Below are positions 18,506 to 30,141 of a stretch of DNA of 64,000 bases, piece after piece (position 1 is the stretch's first letter; the number at the start of each line of letters is the position of its first letter). Below the pieces are notes generated by a model that did no database searches, was not told the DNA's origin, and worked only from the letters and a program-made list of their open reading frames with translations. The DNA is taken from contig JABAKD010000012.1 in the NCBI GenBank assembly GCA_012845835.1, forward strand, positions 3,337,570 to 3,401,569, given 5' to 3'. Position numbers and translations under genes: made by a program. This DNA is from Undaria pinnatifida. Its lineage: Eukaryota; Sar; Phaeophyceae; Laminariales; Alariaceae.

Positions 18506-19139
18506 GAAGCACTTTCTAAGAAGGAGGCAAGCGCTTTCTGGGAAGGAGAGAAGAATGTAGGAATTTTTGGCGCCGGCGGTGGTACCATCTCCCCCGCTTG
18601 TCTTTTTCTGCCTCGTTTGTTTTTTTTTGCTCTTTTTTTCTTTGTCTCGTGTGAACTTTTTGTGGGGAGGCGATACACGCCCTGGTCTACCTTCCGTCGG
18701 GCCGGGGTTTCCTATGAAAAAGGCGAGAAGCTATGGAACATATATTTCTTACTAATTTCTGCTGTTGTTGGAGGGTGATGAACAGCCCCTGTGAATAGGT
18801 CGGCGGGGTGCAGGAAGAGCAGCGGCAGCAGGAGCTGGAGCAGCTAAGCGCAGGAGCGAAGCAGTTAATAGTTTTTTTTTTGTTTTCGTGACGTCCAGCT
18901 GGAATGTTAATGGCTACCATTAGTGTTGCTTGTTGCAGCATAATTTTCGATCCGCGTCTATTCTAAGATCCGTCAAATTGAGATGGGGACGGTTCGAGGC
19001 GTTGTACAAGCAAACATATTATTTTTGTACGCGTGCCTCGCAGACGCGCGCTTGCTTTGCGCTCCATCTTCCCCCCCCCTTCCCCCTCCTCCCCCCTCTT
19101 CACACCACCGCTCTCCGTAAAGCGTGCCATTGATGTACG

Positions 19140-19460
19140 AAGGGTCTAGCTGGCTGCTTGGCTGATGCTGCTTGTTGGTTCTGCTTGGTGCTTGATGCCG
19201 CTGCTTGCTAGTGCTAGCTAATGCCTGCTATTGCTCGCTCATGCTGGCTAATGCTTGCTATTGCTCGCTCATGCTGGCTAAGGCTTGCTATTGCTCGCTT
19301 ATGCTTGATCATTCTCGCTAATACTAATGGTTGCTAATGGTTGCTCTTGGTTGCTTGCCAATGCTTGCGATTGCTTGCTTGCTGCCGCTTGCACGTGCTT
19401 GCTCATGCTTGCCCATGCTTGCTGCCGGTTGCTAACGCTTGCTATGCTGTTGGTGCTGAA
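19140..19460. repeat. Degenerate GCTTGCTAATGCTT repeats
   Basis: About 320 bp of imperfect 12-22 bp words (TGCTTGCTATTGCTCGCTCA and variants). No coding capacity recognised. Confidence 0.9.
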
Positions 19461-19499
19461 TCTAGCGGTGGTCATATGGTAGGGGAGGGGGTGGTCTGA

Positions 19500-21215
19500 C
19501 GCTCTTGCCGAGCAAGATTCCTCATGTACGGCTTGCAAGTTATCCTATTTGTGCTGTTCGTTGTAGTTTTTGAAAAGGAGGCAGGCACTGTGCTTTATTT
19601 GAGGGTGATGATGTTGATGTTGTTGATTATGTTGACGGATCGATTGATGCATATTATGCAAGCATGGATGGATGGCATACGAGCACATATAAAAAGCGCC
19701 GCCGGTTAATAATGCACGTGAGGCGTCCCACCTGCTAGAACCTGCTAAGGGTTGGGAAGGCGGTAGTTGTGGTGGGGAGGGGCGGGGTGGGGGGCGGGGG
19801 GGTAGAGAAAGGGCAGATATTTTGTAACCGGCACGACGAACGAACACGAGAGCTATAGGATAGTTGTAAACAGTCTTTTTTGCGCGCGAAAGGCAGATAT
19901 TACACCTACCTGGCGGTGGGTACACGAGTACAAGTATATTATTATCTGAAGCAATGGGAAGAACAAATAAAACACTACAGTTAGTGGTTGCAAATAACAC
20001 CCTCAGCACGCTACGCGCTGTGCATCGCCCCTGCCTCGTGTGGGGCCAACACGACGACGTCAATGTTCTTTTTTTTTTTTTTTGCTCTTTACAATGTATT
20101 TTGTTTCGTTTTTTTTCCTTGTTTGGTTGGTTTTCTTGGCGTTGGCTTGTATTTTCCCTTTTTTTTCTTCAACGTTTTTTTCTGTGTTTCTAAACGTGTA
20201 TGTGCTCTTTTTTTTTCGGATAGTTTCGGGCAACAACAGGGGAGGAGGCAGTGAGGCAGGCAACCTAATTATTGATGGAGATTGATCAGTTAGTTGGTTT
20301 GCTTGTTTCTTTTTTTTGTTCGTTCCCTTCTTTTTTCTGCCTTTTCTCGCATCCTTGGCAAGTTAGTTGTAATAACTGTTGTACGCGTGCGTATAGCGGA
20401 AGGAATCTAGACAAGACTTTTAATTGTGTTCTCGGAGTTGAGGAGTTAATGCACGATAACGGTGGGCCTTGCTATTTTGTAGGGGGTGAGGCGGGGTCAA
20501 TACGGCGGTATATTATGATGGTCCCGCACACAAGAAACGGCTATTATTATTCTGAACAAAACTTGAAACCCTGTCTGTGACCCATTAGACTAAAATGGTG
20601 GTTGTGACGCCAACCTTTTCATGCAACCTTGAGCACAGGCCATTACAAAGGATTTACGTATCGTAGTGTTTGATAGCGTTCGCCGCTTCGCACGATTTCT
20701 TAGTCCAAGTTTCTTCGTCGTGTCCCCCAGTGACCCTCATGCAATTCGTGGGCCTATACAGTGCTGGCCCCTCTATAGTGCCTGTATGTGCACTATTAGA
20801 GGGAAACAACGGCACTGTAGCAGAAACCGGCACTATTATTCCGCACACTGACATTAACTGGTTATTATTTCCATCTATGCCCAAACGATGCCATAGGGGC
20901 ACTATATATATCACACACAGCTTGCAAATATGAGTTTCGACAAGATATTCGATCTCACAGCTGGAGTGTATTTTAATTTTTATAATATACACAGCGGGCA
21001 ACCTGCACTAAACAGGGACCACGCTCTACTGGAGCGTATTTTTTTCTCCTTATTATTTATTTTTTTTCCGCTTTAAATCTTGTTTTTTTGGTACTGAATT
21101 GAATCCAGGGCCATCAGAATATAGACGCGTACTCTATTTCATACAAAGCCCGCCGGGAAAGGGTACGTATTACATACGGGCTAATAAAGTGATGTCGTGC
21201 CAGGTATATTCGTAG
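19500..21215. other. Intergenic; no gene recognised
   Basis: This stretch holds T-rich runs (20060-20340), a possible 'GTGCC' MITE remnant near 20755-20850 and a dispersed-repeat copy at 20905-20990. Open frames are short and unlike known families. Confidence 0.5.
20755..20900. mobile_element. Remnant of 'GTGCCGGCACTA' MITE
   Basis: The words ACAGTGCTGGCCCCTCTATA, GTGCACTATTAGAGGG and CGGCACTATTATT resemble the better-preserved elements at 43580-43755 and 34740-34920. Termini are degenerate. Confidence 0.45.
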
Positions 21216-21600
21216 TATGTGTTGAGGAATTAGTGGGGTATTAGTCCGTTTGACCACTTGCAAAAGGTTAACCAATAATAGCTTACCCAAACTAAGCCTT
21301 ATAACACTCTCCCCCCCTGAAACGGCGGGGTACCAGGTCGGCCGGATATACGGGCGGACCTGTCAAATATCCAGGCCGTTTCATTTCCTGGGGATACCGG
21401 GGAGAGTATTTTTCGAGTTCGACATAAGGAAAATCTGAAAAGTTTATTATTGTGGATGGTGGGGATCGAACCCACGACCCAAAAAACCCATGTTCTGTCG
21501 ACGACGCCATTTTTTAAGGAATTAGTGGGGTATTAGTCCGCTTGACCACTTGCAACTGGTTAACCAATAGCTTACCCAAACTAAGCCTTATAACATATGT
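21215..21600 (-). mobile_element. tRNA-derived SINE, reverse copy
   Basis: In reverse orientation it carries GGGTCGTGGGTTCGATCCCC, a pol III B box (GGTTCGATCC) in a T-arm-like hairpin, with TGGCGTCGTC upstream as a possible A box. The flanks GTTAAGGAATTAGTGGGGTA and AACCAATAGCTTACCCAAAC occur on both sides. Copies: 26775-27150 (plus), 47070-47430 (minus), fragment 28598-28680. Confidence 0.75.
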
Positions 21601-21659
21601 ATAATAACGTGTAGCGAAATGAAAATTTGAAGTCATCCATGGGGTTTTTTCCAGTGTTT

Positions 21660-21760
21660 TCAGCACGGTTTTCAAGGAGGCGAATGAGGGGGGGGGGTGC
21701 CTGGGGTGGAATGGGGTGGGGTGGGGTGGGGGGGAGGGGGGCAGAGGCACACGCCACGTG
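21660..21760. repeat. G-rich GGGGT tract
   Basis: A G run followed by GGGGTGGAATGGGGTGGGGT. No gene. Confidence 0.85.
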
Positions 21761-21961
21761 AATAAAGTTGTGCCATCTTGTCGATTCTAATACGAAAAAT
21801 AGCCTACATTTATTTTCTCGTGAGGGAGAGCAAGCAAGCAGCCAAAGCGGAGACGATGGGCCAGACGATGATTGATTATGTATGTTTGTGGGGGGAAAAT
21901 ACTGACGGTTTTTAGTTTTTGTCAAGTACGTTTTTGTGAACATACACAGTATAATATTACT

Positions 21962-22200
21962 CCGTATAAAAATTGAAATACACTCCAGCTGTGAGATCGA
22001 ATATTTTGTCGAAACTCATCTTTGCAAGCTGTGTGTGATACTCCGATCCCGCGTATTACGGGTTGTGTGTCCTCATTAAGGATATAGGTCGGCGACTCCC
22101 CTTGCAACTACAGTGTAGCTACCAGGGTCAGCAGGGTGATGTTAGGCAGTCTGTGCGCGGAAACTGTAAAACATGTTTCTGAGGGGGACAAAATCTGACA
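21962..22200 (-). repeat. Dispersed 'CAGCTTGCAAAGATGAGT' repeat, nearly full copy
   Basis: This closely matches 2684-2935 (same orientation) through AGGATATAGGTCGGCGACTC, AGTCTGTGCGCGGAAACT and the following ~40 bp, and so helps define the consensus length of about 240 bp. Confidence 0.8.
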
Positions 22201-23660
22201 GCTGTGGAAGGAAATGCATCAGTTTATCAAGTGAATCCTGTAACTCGAATATCCGGTGAGGGGAGGGCGGAGTTTTTAAGGACGTGGGGGCCTGATTTTG
22301 ATCAAAAGGGGGGGGCGGGAGGGGGGGGGAAAGGGGGAAGGGCACGGGTGGGGCAGGTCTATTTGTGCGTGGAAACTATAAATATTTCTTGTGGGGGAGG
22401 GGGAATGTGGCGGGGGGGGGGGGCCGGGGGCGGGGGGGGGGGGGCTTTAGGTCGCATAGATGTAGGGGTTGGCTATACGCGGGGTGCTAGGTCTAGGCGA
22501 TGGTGCGGGTGTTCGGTGAAGGAGGGGGCGTTGGGGACGGGGGCGGGTGGGAATTGCAGCAGCGGCATGGACGGCTCTGAAACGATAACGAGGCGATATC
22601 CAGGGCGTGGAAGTGTTTATTACTCTGGCGGATTTCGATAGTAGGTGGGGCGTTTATGCAGGAGGAAACGATGGGAACAAAAAAAGAAAAAAAGAAAAAG
22701 AAAAAAAGAAAATAAGGCGGGGGAGGGGGGAGGGAGGAAGGGTTTTCGAGAGGTTTAGGTCACATATAATATTAATATCAAGGATTTGGTCGATACTGCT
22801 GATGTTCGCAACATTGTGTGTGATCTTTCGATCGCGCGTATTAATATATGTCAGGTTCGACCGGAGGCAGAAAGGGAGAAAGGCAAAGAAGGGAGGAAAG
22901 GCACTCTGACTGCTGCTGTGAACTGGTATATTTTACTTCACGGGAAAGAAAGAGATACTTACAGCAGCACGTCGTGTTTCCTCTTTGTTTTTTTGTCGTA
23001 GTTTATGTGCTTACTACATCGTTGTCGTATCGATTTCGAAGCGTACAACATCTCCGTGAGAGCCGGGGAACTGGGGCGTGCCTTTACTCCGCCAGCGAAA
23101 AAAGTATCAAATCCAATCAACTACGAGGCGTTGTTCGTTGATGCTATTCTGGAGGCAAATACGTGCCGGCACGTCGTGTCTACATGACGTTGTATGCACA
23201 CGTTATTCTGGAGATAAAAAGTACGTGCCACGTGTAGTCTACAATATGTAGAACTTATTCTGGAGATAAATACGAAGTACCTGGTACGTGCTACGTAGTT
23301 TCTGCATGATGTAGATTGTACCGTGGGGCTTGCTGGTGGGTATAGGTCGTCTGCTTCTTGTTGTGCCCGGCGTGCGCGGGTGCGAGTCCCGGCGTCATCG
23401 GCCGTGGTCTTTGGGTTGAAAAGAGCTCGGATTGCGTTCTTGATTGATTTCCCAGAGATTGTCCGTGTGGCAAGGTGGGGGGGGGGACGCCGGAGGTCAA
23501 CGGCTAAGCTGTCGAGACTGGACAAACAAACTCAAAAAAAAAAAAAAAGGCTATTTTTCTTTTTTTTTTGCTATTAAAAGATCTACGAAGATCTACCGGT
23601 GTGACGAAGGAGTATGGTCTATACACTAGTTAATAGTGGATAAAAGTGCTACACATCAAC
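22200..23660. other. Intergenic, no gene recognised
   Basis: G-rich tracts 22300-22450, an A-rich stretch near 22680-22710, and three imperfect direct repeats of TATTCTGGAGATAAATACG around 23145-23290 with interspersed ACGTGCCACGT words. No protein family recognised. Confidence 0.5.
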
Positions 23661-24056
23661 TAGCAGACGATGGGAGGCAAGAAGACAAGTGGTGCGAGAT
23701 GGTTGTTGGTTGACACGGTACTGCGGTGTAGTTTGTTTTCACTGCAAGGTTCTTGGGCCTGTATGCCCCGCACCCAACGACCGATTTTGAGTAAACTTGC
23801 TGAAGAAGAATCGTTCTACGGCGGTAGAGCCCCCCCAGCTTTTCTGGGACCAACGCCCGAATGGGTAGGGTGGACCGTAACTGGACCAAGTCCGGCGGGA
23901 GGCCATCTCCCATGGCCAGGGGTTTTGTTAGTGGGTGAGCTTGCGCAAGTCCCACACTACCCGGAAAGATGACATTCCGGGTGGCTATCTCCACCGAAAC
24001 TGACCCTCAGGGGACAGGCCGGGTCGACATACACACACACCCGTATACAACGACAG

Positions 24057-24267
24057 CTTGCGCTGCCGGGGTTGTAACGAAGACCACTGATAGGGACGGC
24101 TCACGCTATACCTACAATGGGACTCGAAGGGTGCGCCAGCTAGCGTTGGGCTGCGAAAGCAACTGAGTTAAATCGACACACGACGCGTATGAAAATACGC
24201 GGAAGTGTGGTGAGCTAAAGCTTTATTTTTCCCCATCCGCCGGAGGATAAAAAAAAAAAAAAAAAAA
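24057..24267 (+). mobile_element. Poly(A)-tailed short retroposon, copy 1
   Basis: About 190 bp begins CTTGCGCTGCCGGGGTTG and ends CCCATCCGCCGGAGGAT followed by an A tract. It is almost identical to 37362-37572. A 3' A tract, multiple dispersed copies and lack of coding capacity fit a non-autonomous retroposon. Older fragments: 33450-33530 (plus), 35695-35910, 49855-49910 and 52915-53045 (minus). Confidence 0.75.
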
Positions 24268-24775
24268 AATGTAACGAAATCGCTGGTTTTGAAACCAGCT
24301 CCCGGCCGTATCTCCTGCTATACGGTGCCCCGACTGATTGTACGATAGCCCCCCCCCCCCCCAAACCAGTGATTTTCTTCAACGAACGTTTCAGGGCTGC
24401 TCGACGCAAAAAAGGATATACTATTGATGGAATAGTATCCACATATTTTATTGTGTGCAACGGTCTATCGATCGATGACGTCGGGGCGTCGAGGGACACC
24501 GTGTTTCAGGAGATACGAACGGGGGAGCTGGTTTTGAAAATCGGCGATTTCGTTAAAGAAACGTCGGGGGGGGCTACCGCAGTAAGACTCCCCCTTGCCA
24601 CCCCGACGTCGTCGTTCGATAATCCTTTTTTTCTCAAAAGAATAAATAAATGGATGAAGATAATTTTTTCATCACGGCGACCTTCCTCGTGTCGAGCAGC
24701 CATGAAACGTTCGTCAGAGAAAATTGCTGTGTTTTTTTTTTGGGGGGGGGGGGCTATCGTAGAATCAGCCTCAAA
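24268..24775. mobile_element. Joined GATTCTACGATAGCCCCC MITEs
   Basis: Several family segments abut: ACGAAATCGCTGGTTTTGAA (24277 on), GATTGTACGATAGCCCCC at 24336, GGGGGGGCTACCGCAGTA near 24586, and a final GGGGGGGCTATCGTAGAATC near 24770. The arrangement suggests nested or joined insertions. Confidence 0.65.
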
Positions 24776-24999
24776 GTGTAATCCGATGAACAAACCCCAT
24801 GGCCTAAGTACAAGAAAAATAAAGCGTTGCAAAGAGCAAGAACGGCAGTCCGACTCGATTTTCGGTTAATAAAGAGAGCGCCGTCATTTCCAGAGAACAA
24901 AAAAAAAAAATCGACGGAAAAATCAACAAAATTTTCGTAGCATGATGTGCATCTAATTATTGTTTGATGTTTGATTGATGCCCTGATGACTGTGACGAT

Positions 25000-25007
25000 C
25001 GATCGAT

Positions 25008-25050
<43 letters not shown>
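25000..25050. repeat. (GATC)n/(GATT)n microsatellite
   Basis: Three GATC units are followed by about eleven GATT units. Confidence 0.97.
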
Positions 25051-25405
25051 CGCATAATGCTACGATAGAGGACTAACTTTTTTTTCTGGCTATTTTGTTT
25101 CCTGAATGACGAGGCCCCTTAGCCCAATGCGCGCCGTTTCTTGTCGAGCACAATTAGTTCGTACTGTTTTGTGTACTTGGAACACGGGTTTTTCCTTTTC
25201 ATCGGATTGCACTTTCGGTTTAGAGCCCCAAAATCCCTCTCCCTACACTATCTTGAAAGTAAAATTGTCTCCAAAATGGGTTTCCAGTACGAAGTGAAGG
25301 CGTTAAAGTCAGTTTTTGGGTTCAGATCGTATACTTCGAAGTAGAACCTCCCTAAGAGAGGGGAGCTCCAGGAAAAAAAAAGACGTTCACCTCTAGAGCG
25401 TACCT
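25050..25405. mobile_element. CTACGATAGAGGT MITE with embedded TTAA-type relic
   Basis: It starts ATGCTACGATAGAGGACT and ends GTTCACCTCTAGAGCGTACC, matching family termini. The interior 25207-25310 is a reverse TTAA-type element (TTTAGAGCCCCAAAATCC ... GGCGTTAAAG). Nested insertion is inferred. Confidence 0.6.
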
Positions 25406-25457
25406 GTGGCCTTGACTGTGTGTGATGATGACCACCAGCAGTTACACGGTAGGGGAC

Positions 25458-25880
25458 TGATTCTACGATATCCCCCCCCCCAAAAAAAAAAAAGAAAAAC
25501 AGCGATTTTGTTTCACGAAAAAAAAACAAAAAAAAGCAGCGATTTTGTTTCACGAACGTTGCAATGGCTGCTCGACACGAGGAATGATGCTTTGAAGAAA
25601 ATGTCTTCTATGACGGGGGACCCTAGTAAATAGGACCTACGGTGAACACAAAAACCTATATATTAATCTATTTCCACTAACAATATTTGGTCCTATTTAC
25701 GATCGTCCTCCGTAATATGTATTTCCTGTGTGTTGCGAAGGGCTGTCACTGTCGAGCGATGACGTCGGGGTGACAAGGGGCAACGGGTTTGAGGACACAC
25801 GGCCGGGAGCTGGTTTTCAAAACCGGCGACTTCGTCAAAGAAAGGTTGGCGGGGGGGGGGGGGGGGGCTACCGTAGAACG
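25458..25880. mobile_element. GATTCTACGATA MITE
   Basis: It begins GATTCTACGATATCCCCC and ends GGGGGGGCTACCGTAGAACG, with ACGTTGCAATGGCTGCTCGA and CGGGAGCTGGTTTTCAAAAC inside. It is longer than other copies (about 420 bp). Confidence 0.7.
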
Positions 25881-25884
25881 ACTC

Positions 25885-26080
25885 AAGGTCCGAGTCCCCC
25901 ATTTGGGGGCCTTTTTTCGCAGTGGATCGGTTCACCCGCGCGAGTGACCCCCGTGCTCCTTGCGATCAAAGTGTTTTCGTGCCGGCTGAAGTTTCACGTA
26001 CGAGTCTCCAATGGGGTATGGTTAAGCTTCCATCACTTCGCCAAACAAATCGTCTTGACGTGCTTTTTTTGGTCGGTGAG
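25885..26080. repeat. 'CGCGCGAGTGACCCC' dispersed repeat
   Basis: The blocks CCTTTTTTCGCAGTGG and CGCGCGAGTGACCCC recur at 63385-63560 and, reversed, at 48840-49010. Confidence 0.65.
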
Positions 26081-27661
26081 TGTCACGCTACTCCGAGCGG
26101 GGGATATGCGTGGTTGGTCGGTGTTGGGAAGCGTGCCCCCCCTCATGGGTTCCGGTGTGTCTTTGGTCGGTCTCTCCTCGTGGGCTCGCTGGATAGGCTC
26201 GAAGCTTATACATTAGTTATCTACGTTGAACGATAAAAAACGGGCAGAGCAAGGCAAGGCAGGGTAGGGCAGGGTAGGGCAGGGTGGCGAGACGAGGGGC
26301 TTCCTGCTTGTCCCATCATCGTCACCTACATTATCGACCATCTATGATCGCCTTGACGTGAGTGTGACACCTAATGTCACCTGGTTTCACCTCAACCATG
26401 ACACGGTTTCACGTCGAATCTATAAACTATCCTTCTACGGAGGGCACTCCATTACACTACGAAGGACACCCTGAATAGTCGTAGATAGATGCAGATCACC
26501 TGGCCATCAAAAGGATGATGTCAACAAAATATCCAGAACAACTGGAAAGGGGGTCGAAGATGCGGCTATTCGAAACAAACGAAAACGAGGCTACAGATTC
26601 CCCCACACCTCGTAATAATGAGGATAAAATCCCCCAGTGCAAGAGATACAACCCTATGACGGAGCTCAACCAAGGAGCCCGTGGTTTTACTACACGTCCA
26701 GGAGACAAAAAAGGTTGACCAAGCTCGCTACTGGAAGAGAGAAAAAAATCTGTTGAAAGAAAAGGCAAATAAATGTTATAAAGGCTTAGTTTGGGTAAGC
26801 TATTGGTTAACCTTTTGCAAGTGGTCAAACGGACTAATACCCCACTAATACCTTAACAAATGGCGTCGTCAGCAGACCATTGGTTTTTTTGGGGTCGTGG
26901 GTTCAAATCCCACATCCACCATTATAAACTTTTTCAGGCTTGCCCCATGATGTCGAACTTGAAAAATACTCTCCCCGGTATACCCAGGAAATGAAACGGC
27001 TTGGACGTATTGACAGGTCCGCTCGTATGTCCGGCCGACCTGCTATCCCACCGTTTCAGGGGGGAAGAGTGTTATAAGGCTTAGTTTGGGTAAGCTATTG
27101 GGTAAGCAAGTGGTCAAACGGACTAGTACTCCACTAATTCCTTAACACAAAACCAAAAAAAGACTACCTGCAAAAAAAAAAAACGGAAAAGTAAAAAAAT
27201 GCAAAGCGATGCAAGGTCAAAAGAGCTGGTCTTGGGGAGAGAAGAGCACCAGGAGGAGGTCGCGCAAGCCCAAGGTCGGCGCAATACTTGTCGACGCCAA
27301 ATGTCACCATGCTCCGAGTGGGGGATGCGTGGTTGGTCGGTGTTGGGAAGCATGCCCCTCATGGGTTCCGGTGTCTTTATTAGCTCTCCATTGGCACGCT
27401 GGCTAGGCTCAACGCTCGTACTTTAGTTCTCTACATAGAACGCTAAAAGACAGACAGATCCAGGCAAGGCACGGTAGGGCAGGGTGGTGAGACGAGGGGC
27501 TTCCTGCTTGTCTCATCATCGTCACCTACATTATCGCCCATCTATGATGGCCTTGACGTGAGTGTGACATGTAATATCACGCGGTTTCACCTCAGACCAT
27601 GAACATGGTTTCACGTCGAACACTTAAAACTATCCTTCTACACAGAGAGCACTCCATTACA
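26081..27661. mobile_element. Pair of ~370-bp direct repeats with TGT...ACA ends (possible LTRs)
   Basis: 26081-26456 and 27302-27661 are homologous along their length and both start TGTCAC and end CCATTACA, the canonical LTR boundary. Internal DNA (845 bp) has no recognisable gag-pol, primer-binding site or polypurine tract and contains a SINE at 26775-27150. The five bases flanking the pair (GTGAG and TGACG) do not match. It is either a degenerate small LTR element or a segmental duplication. Confidence 0.5.
26775..27150 (+). mobile_element. tRNA-derived SINE, forward copy
   Basis: The copy contains GTCGTGGGTTCAAATCCCAC, a T-arm hairpin with B box, then CATCCACCA. The TAAGGCTTAGTTTGGGTAAG word is present at both ends (26783 and 27077), so the unit may be flanked by direct repeats. 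Family as at 21215-21600. Confidence 0.75.
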
Positions 27662-28088
27662 TGACGTACGGCGTTCTAGTCACACGTGGGAGCGGCTCAG
27701 ACCCGGTAGTTTAGCAAAGGGGGTAACCCCCCCCTAGCCTTGGCCTGTTATTAATTGCTGGTTCACGTCACATATATGTGCAGGGAATATTGAAGAGAAG
27801 AGGACCAATTACTCCACCCTTTCTAACGAGACCAACATATCAATGTTGTCCCCTGCTATTCATGCATGCATGCGTGCGTGCGTGCGTCGCAAACATGCCT
27901 TCCAAGTATACAAAGATCCATTCCCGCTGCTCCACGCAACCCCCCAGATTTCCCGCGTTCAATCTTACACACTTATTAGCAGGGATCAATCCATGCGCGT
28001 GAAGCGCAAAACAGCTTCGGTGAGTGCACTGGTGGCAGAGGTAAAAACGCAAGAGCAGCAGATATAATACCTGTCATGCAAATCAGAC

Positions 28089-28375
28089 TGATTACTACGA
28101 TAGCCCCCCTCCAAAACCAGCGATTTCTTGTTATCGAAATTTCATGACTGCTCCGCATGAAGAAGTATGCTACATGAAAAAAAGTACTCCGGAGTATGTA
28201 CTTCGAAGTATTAAAACATCCTCTTGTACGCAAAAAGGTCTATCGAACGGATGGCGTCGGGGTGGCGAGAGGCACGGTTCTTCAGGATCCCGATACGGCA
28301 GGGAGAGCTGGTTTTGAAACCGGCGATTTCGTTAAAGAACCAAGGTCAGGGGTGTTATAGCACCGTAGATTGTGA
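28089..28375. mobile_element. GATTCTACGATAG MITE, diverged
   Basis: It starts GATTACTACGATAGCCCC and ends near TTATAGCACCGTAGATTGTG, with GAGCTGGTTTTGAAACCGGC inside. It contains the adjacent palindromes TACTCCGGAGTA and TACTTCGAAGTA. Confidence 0.6.
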
Positions 28376-28597
28376 CCCATCATCAGCTAGCTGTAAAAAA
28401 AAGTGAATACATGTGCTTTCTATACCTTCACGGTACCATGCGTCCTGCGGCAAACAACGAAACATGATGCTCTGATCCGTTACTGAGCGAGATACACTAC
28501 TGTAGCGAGCGGCTATTACTCGGTAGCTGACCATTATTGGGGTATAACGCTAACAGTCTACTGTACATCCCGTCAGGGTTTAGTTTCTGTATTGTGT

Positions 28598-28680
28598 CAA
28601 GGGAATTAGTGGGGTATTAGCCCGTTTGACCACTCTTGCAAAAGGTTAACCATTAGCTTACCAAAACTAAGCCTTATAAT
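28598..28680 (-). repeat. Fragment of the tRNA-derived SINE
   Basis: GGAATTAGTGGGGTATTAGC and AAGGTTAACCATTAGCTTAC match one end of the SINE only; the tRNA-like part is missing. Confidence 0.7.
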
Positions 28681-28719
28681 AACAATTGACTATATTGCTC
28701 CCCAGGTGGAGCTATCCTT

Positions 28720-28900
28720 GGCGTTATTCGATGCGAGTCGATGAGGGAAGAGAAAGAAGGGCTGTTTTGAAGTCTTCTCGAGCGATCGATGAAAAGGACA
28801 GGCACGTACCATACCGTAGTGGGGAGGGGGAGAAAGGAGCCCGCTCAGTGACCCTGGACCTGGGTTACATCTCCGTAGGGAGAAAGAGAGAAAAAAGTGC
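28720..28900. repeat. Second SINE-like family, fragment
   Basis: AGTCTTCTCGAGCGAT, GGGGAGAAAGGAGCCCGCTC and CTGGGTTACATCTCCGTAGG match 50085-50245 and, reversed, 36040-36200. Confidence 0.6.
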
Positions 28901-30141
28901 GGGGGGGTTATAACTCTGGGATGAGCAACAAAAAAACACGCAACAAGAAACGTGCCCATGGAGGCGGCTATCTTTTTTTCCTGTCCCCGGTGGATCGACC
29001 CCAGTATTTTTAACTAAGTTTTTTTTTTCACCGCGGCTGATAACTTTCGCCCCCGACGAATATTCGCTCGCGGCGGTGCCTCCGCACATCATGTCACTCG
29101 CCGCGCCGTCTGGGAAGTCTCGCGGGATCCTGCTCGCTGAGCTCGTCGAGCAATCGGGGAAAAGGTCCCAAAAGTAGACATCACGTGCTCAAAGCCTCAA
29201 GTCCCTGTATTCAAGAAAAATCGCGCCCAGTATAGTTACTGATGCAGTCCAGCATGTACTGGTTCGTGACTGCTGAATATTTAAAATGGCCCCAAATCAT
29301 GGCGAAATGGTTGCGGCGACATGGGCTGATAGCCATAAAACGGTACGTATTGTTTGTCTCGCCAAAAAACGGTATAACCACCGCTCTTGGATTAAGTTGC
29401 CATGAGGCGAAGAGCTGACTTTCGTTTTTCATACCGAAAACTGGCGTGAAAACTCACACCTCGGTGTGCCGTTTTTAAGGCGGTTGGAAACTGTGGCACG
29501 CGGATCATTTGCGCTGATAGACACCACGGTACAAACTGTGGAATGGTTGATTGATTGATTGGTTGATTGATTGATGCCCCCGCTGACACCGACCCATCAC
29601 CGATACCGTGCGGCGCCATCATGCATTACAGCACGGACGGTACCACACCCATGTATAATATGTACCACGGCTCTTGCCGAGTGCTTCCTCTCCTCTCATC
29701 AGACGCTAGTTGCTTGGCGTGTGGCCGTAAGGTTGCTAGGATGGCGGCGGACCACCAACACGACCCTTCACTTATTCTCCACCCTCTCACACCATACTCC
29801 ACCGCCGGGACTACTCGTACCATCCACGGCAAGCCCAAAAACGACTGGAATTAATACCTTCGGGGGAAAAAGAGAAAAAAAAAAAAAAAAACACACGCTG
29901 GGGGAAAAAACAACAACAACGCCATATCGCAAGCTACAAGAAGACAAGGAGGGACAAAACAGCACCCTCACCGAACACGCCATAACGGGGAACAGCGGCT
30001 TGACCTCTTCACCGACCTCCCCCTACGCTAAAAACCAGTATATTATCAAGGCCAAAACAAAAGAGGCCCCGACGCGCTCGAAAAACACAGGTCTCCTGTA
30101 CATATAACATGTTAGGTTCGCAGGAGCTCGTTCCGTAAAAC
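28900..30141. other. No gene recognised
   Basis: Moderately GC-rich sequence with a GATT microsatellite at 29543-29575 and an A16 tract near 29876. Open frames on the plus strand (to ~178 codons from 29574) match nothing I recognise and have no supporting context. Confidence 0.4.

Noticed and set aside
29567-30107. 95- and 178-codon plus-strand frames
   Set aside because: Composition looks mildly protein-like but there is no recognised homology, splice context or support from neighbours.
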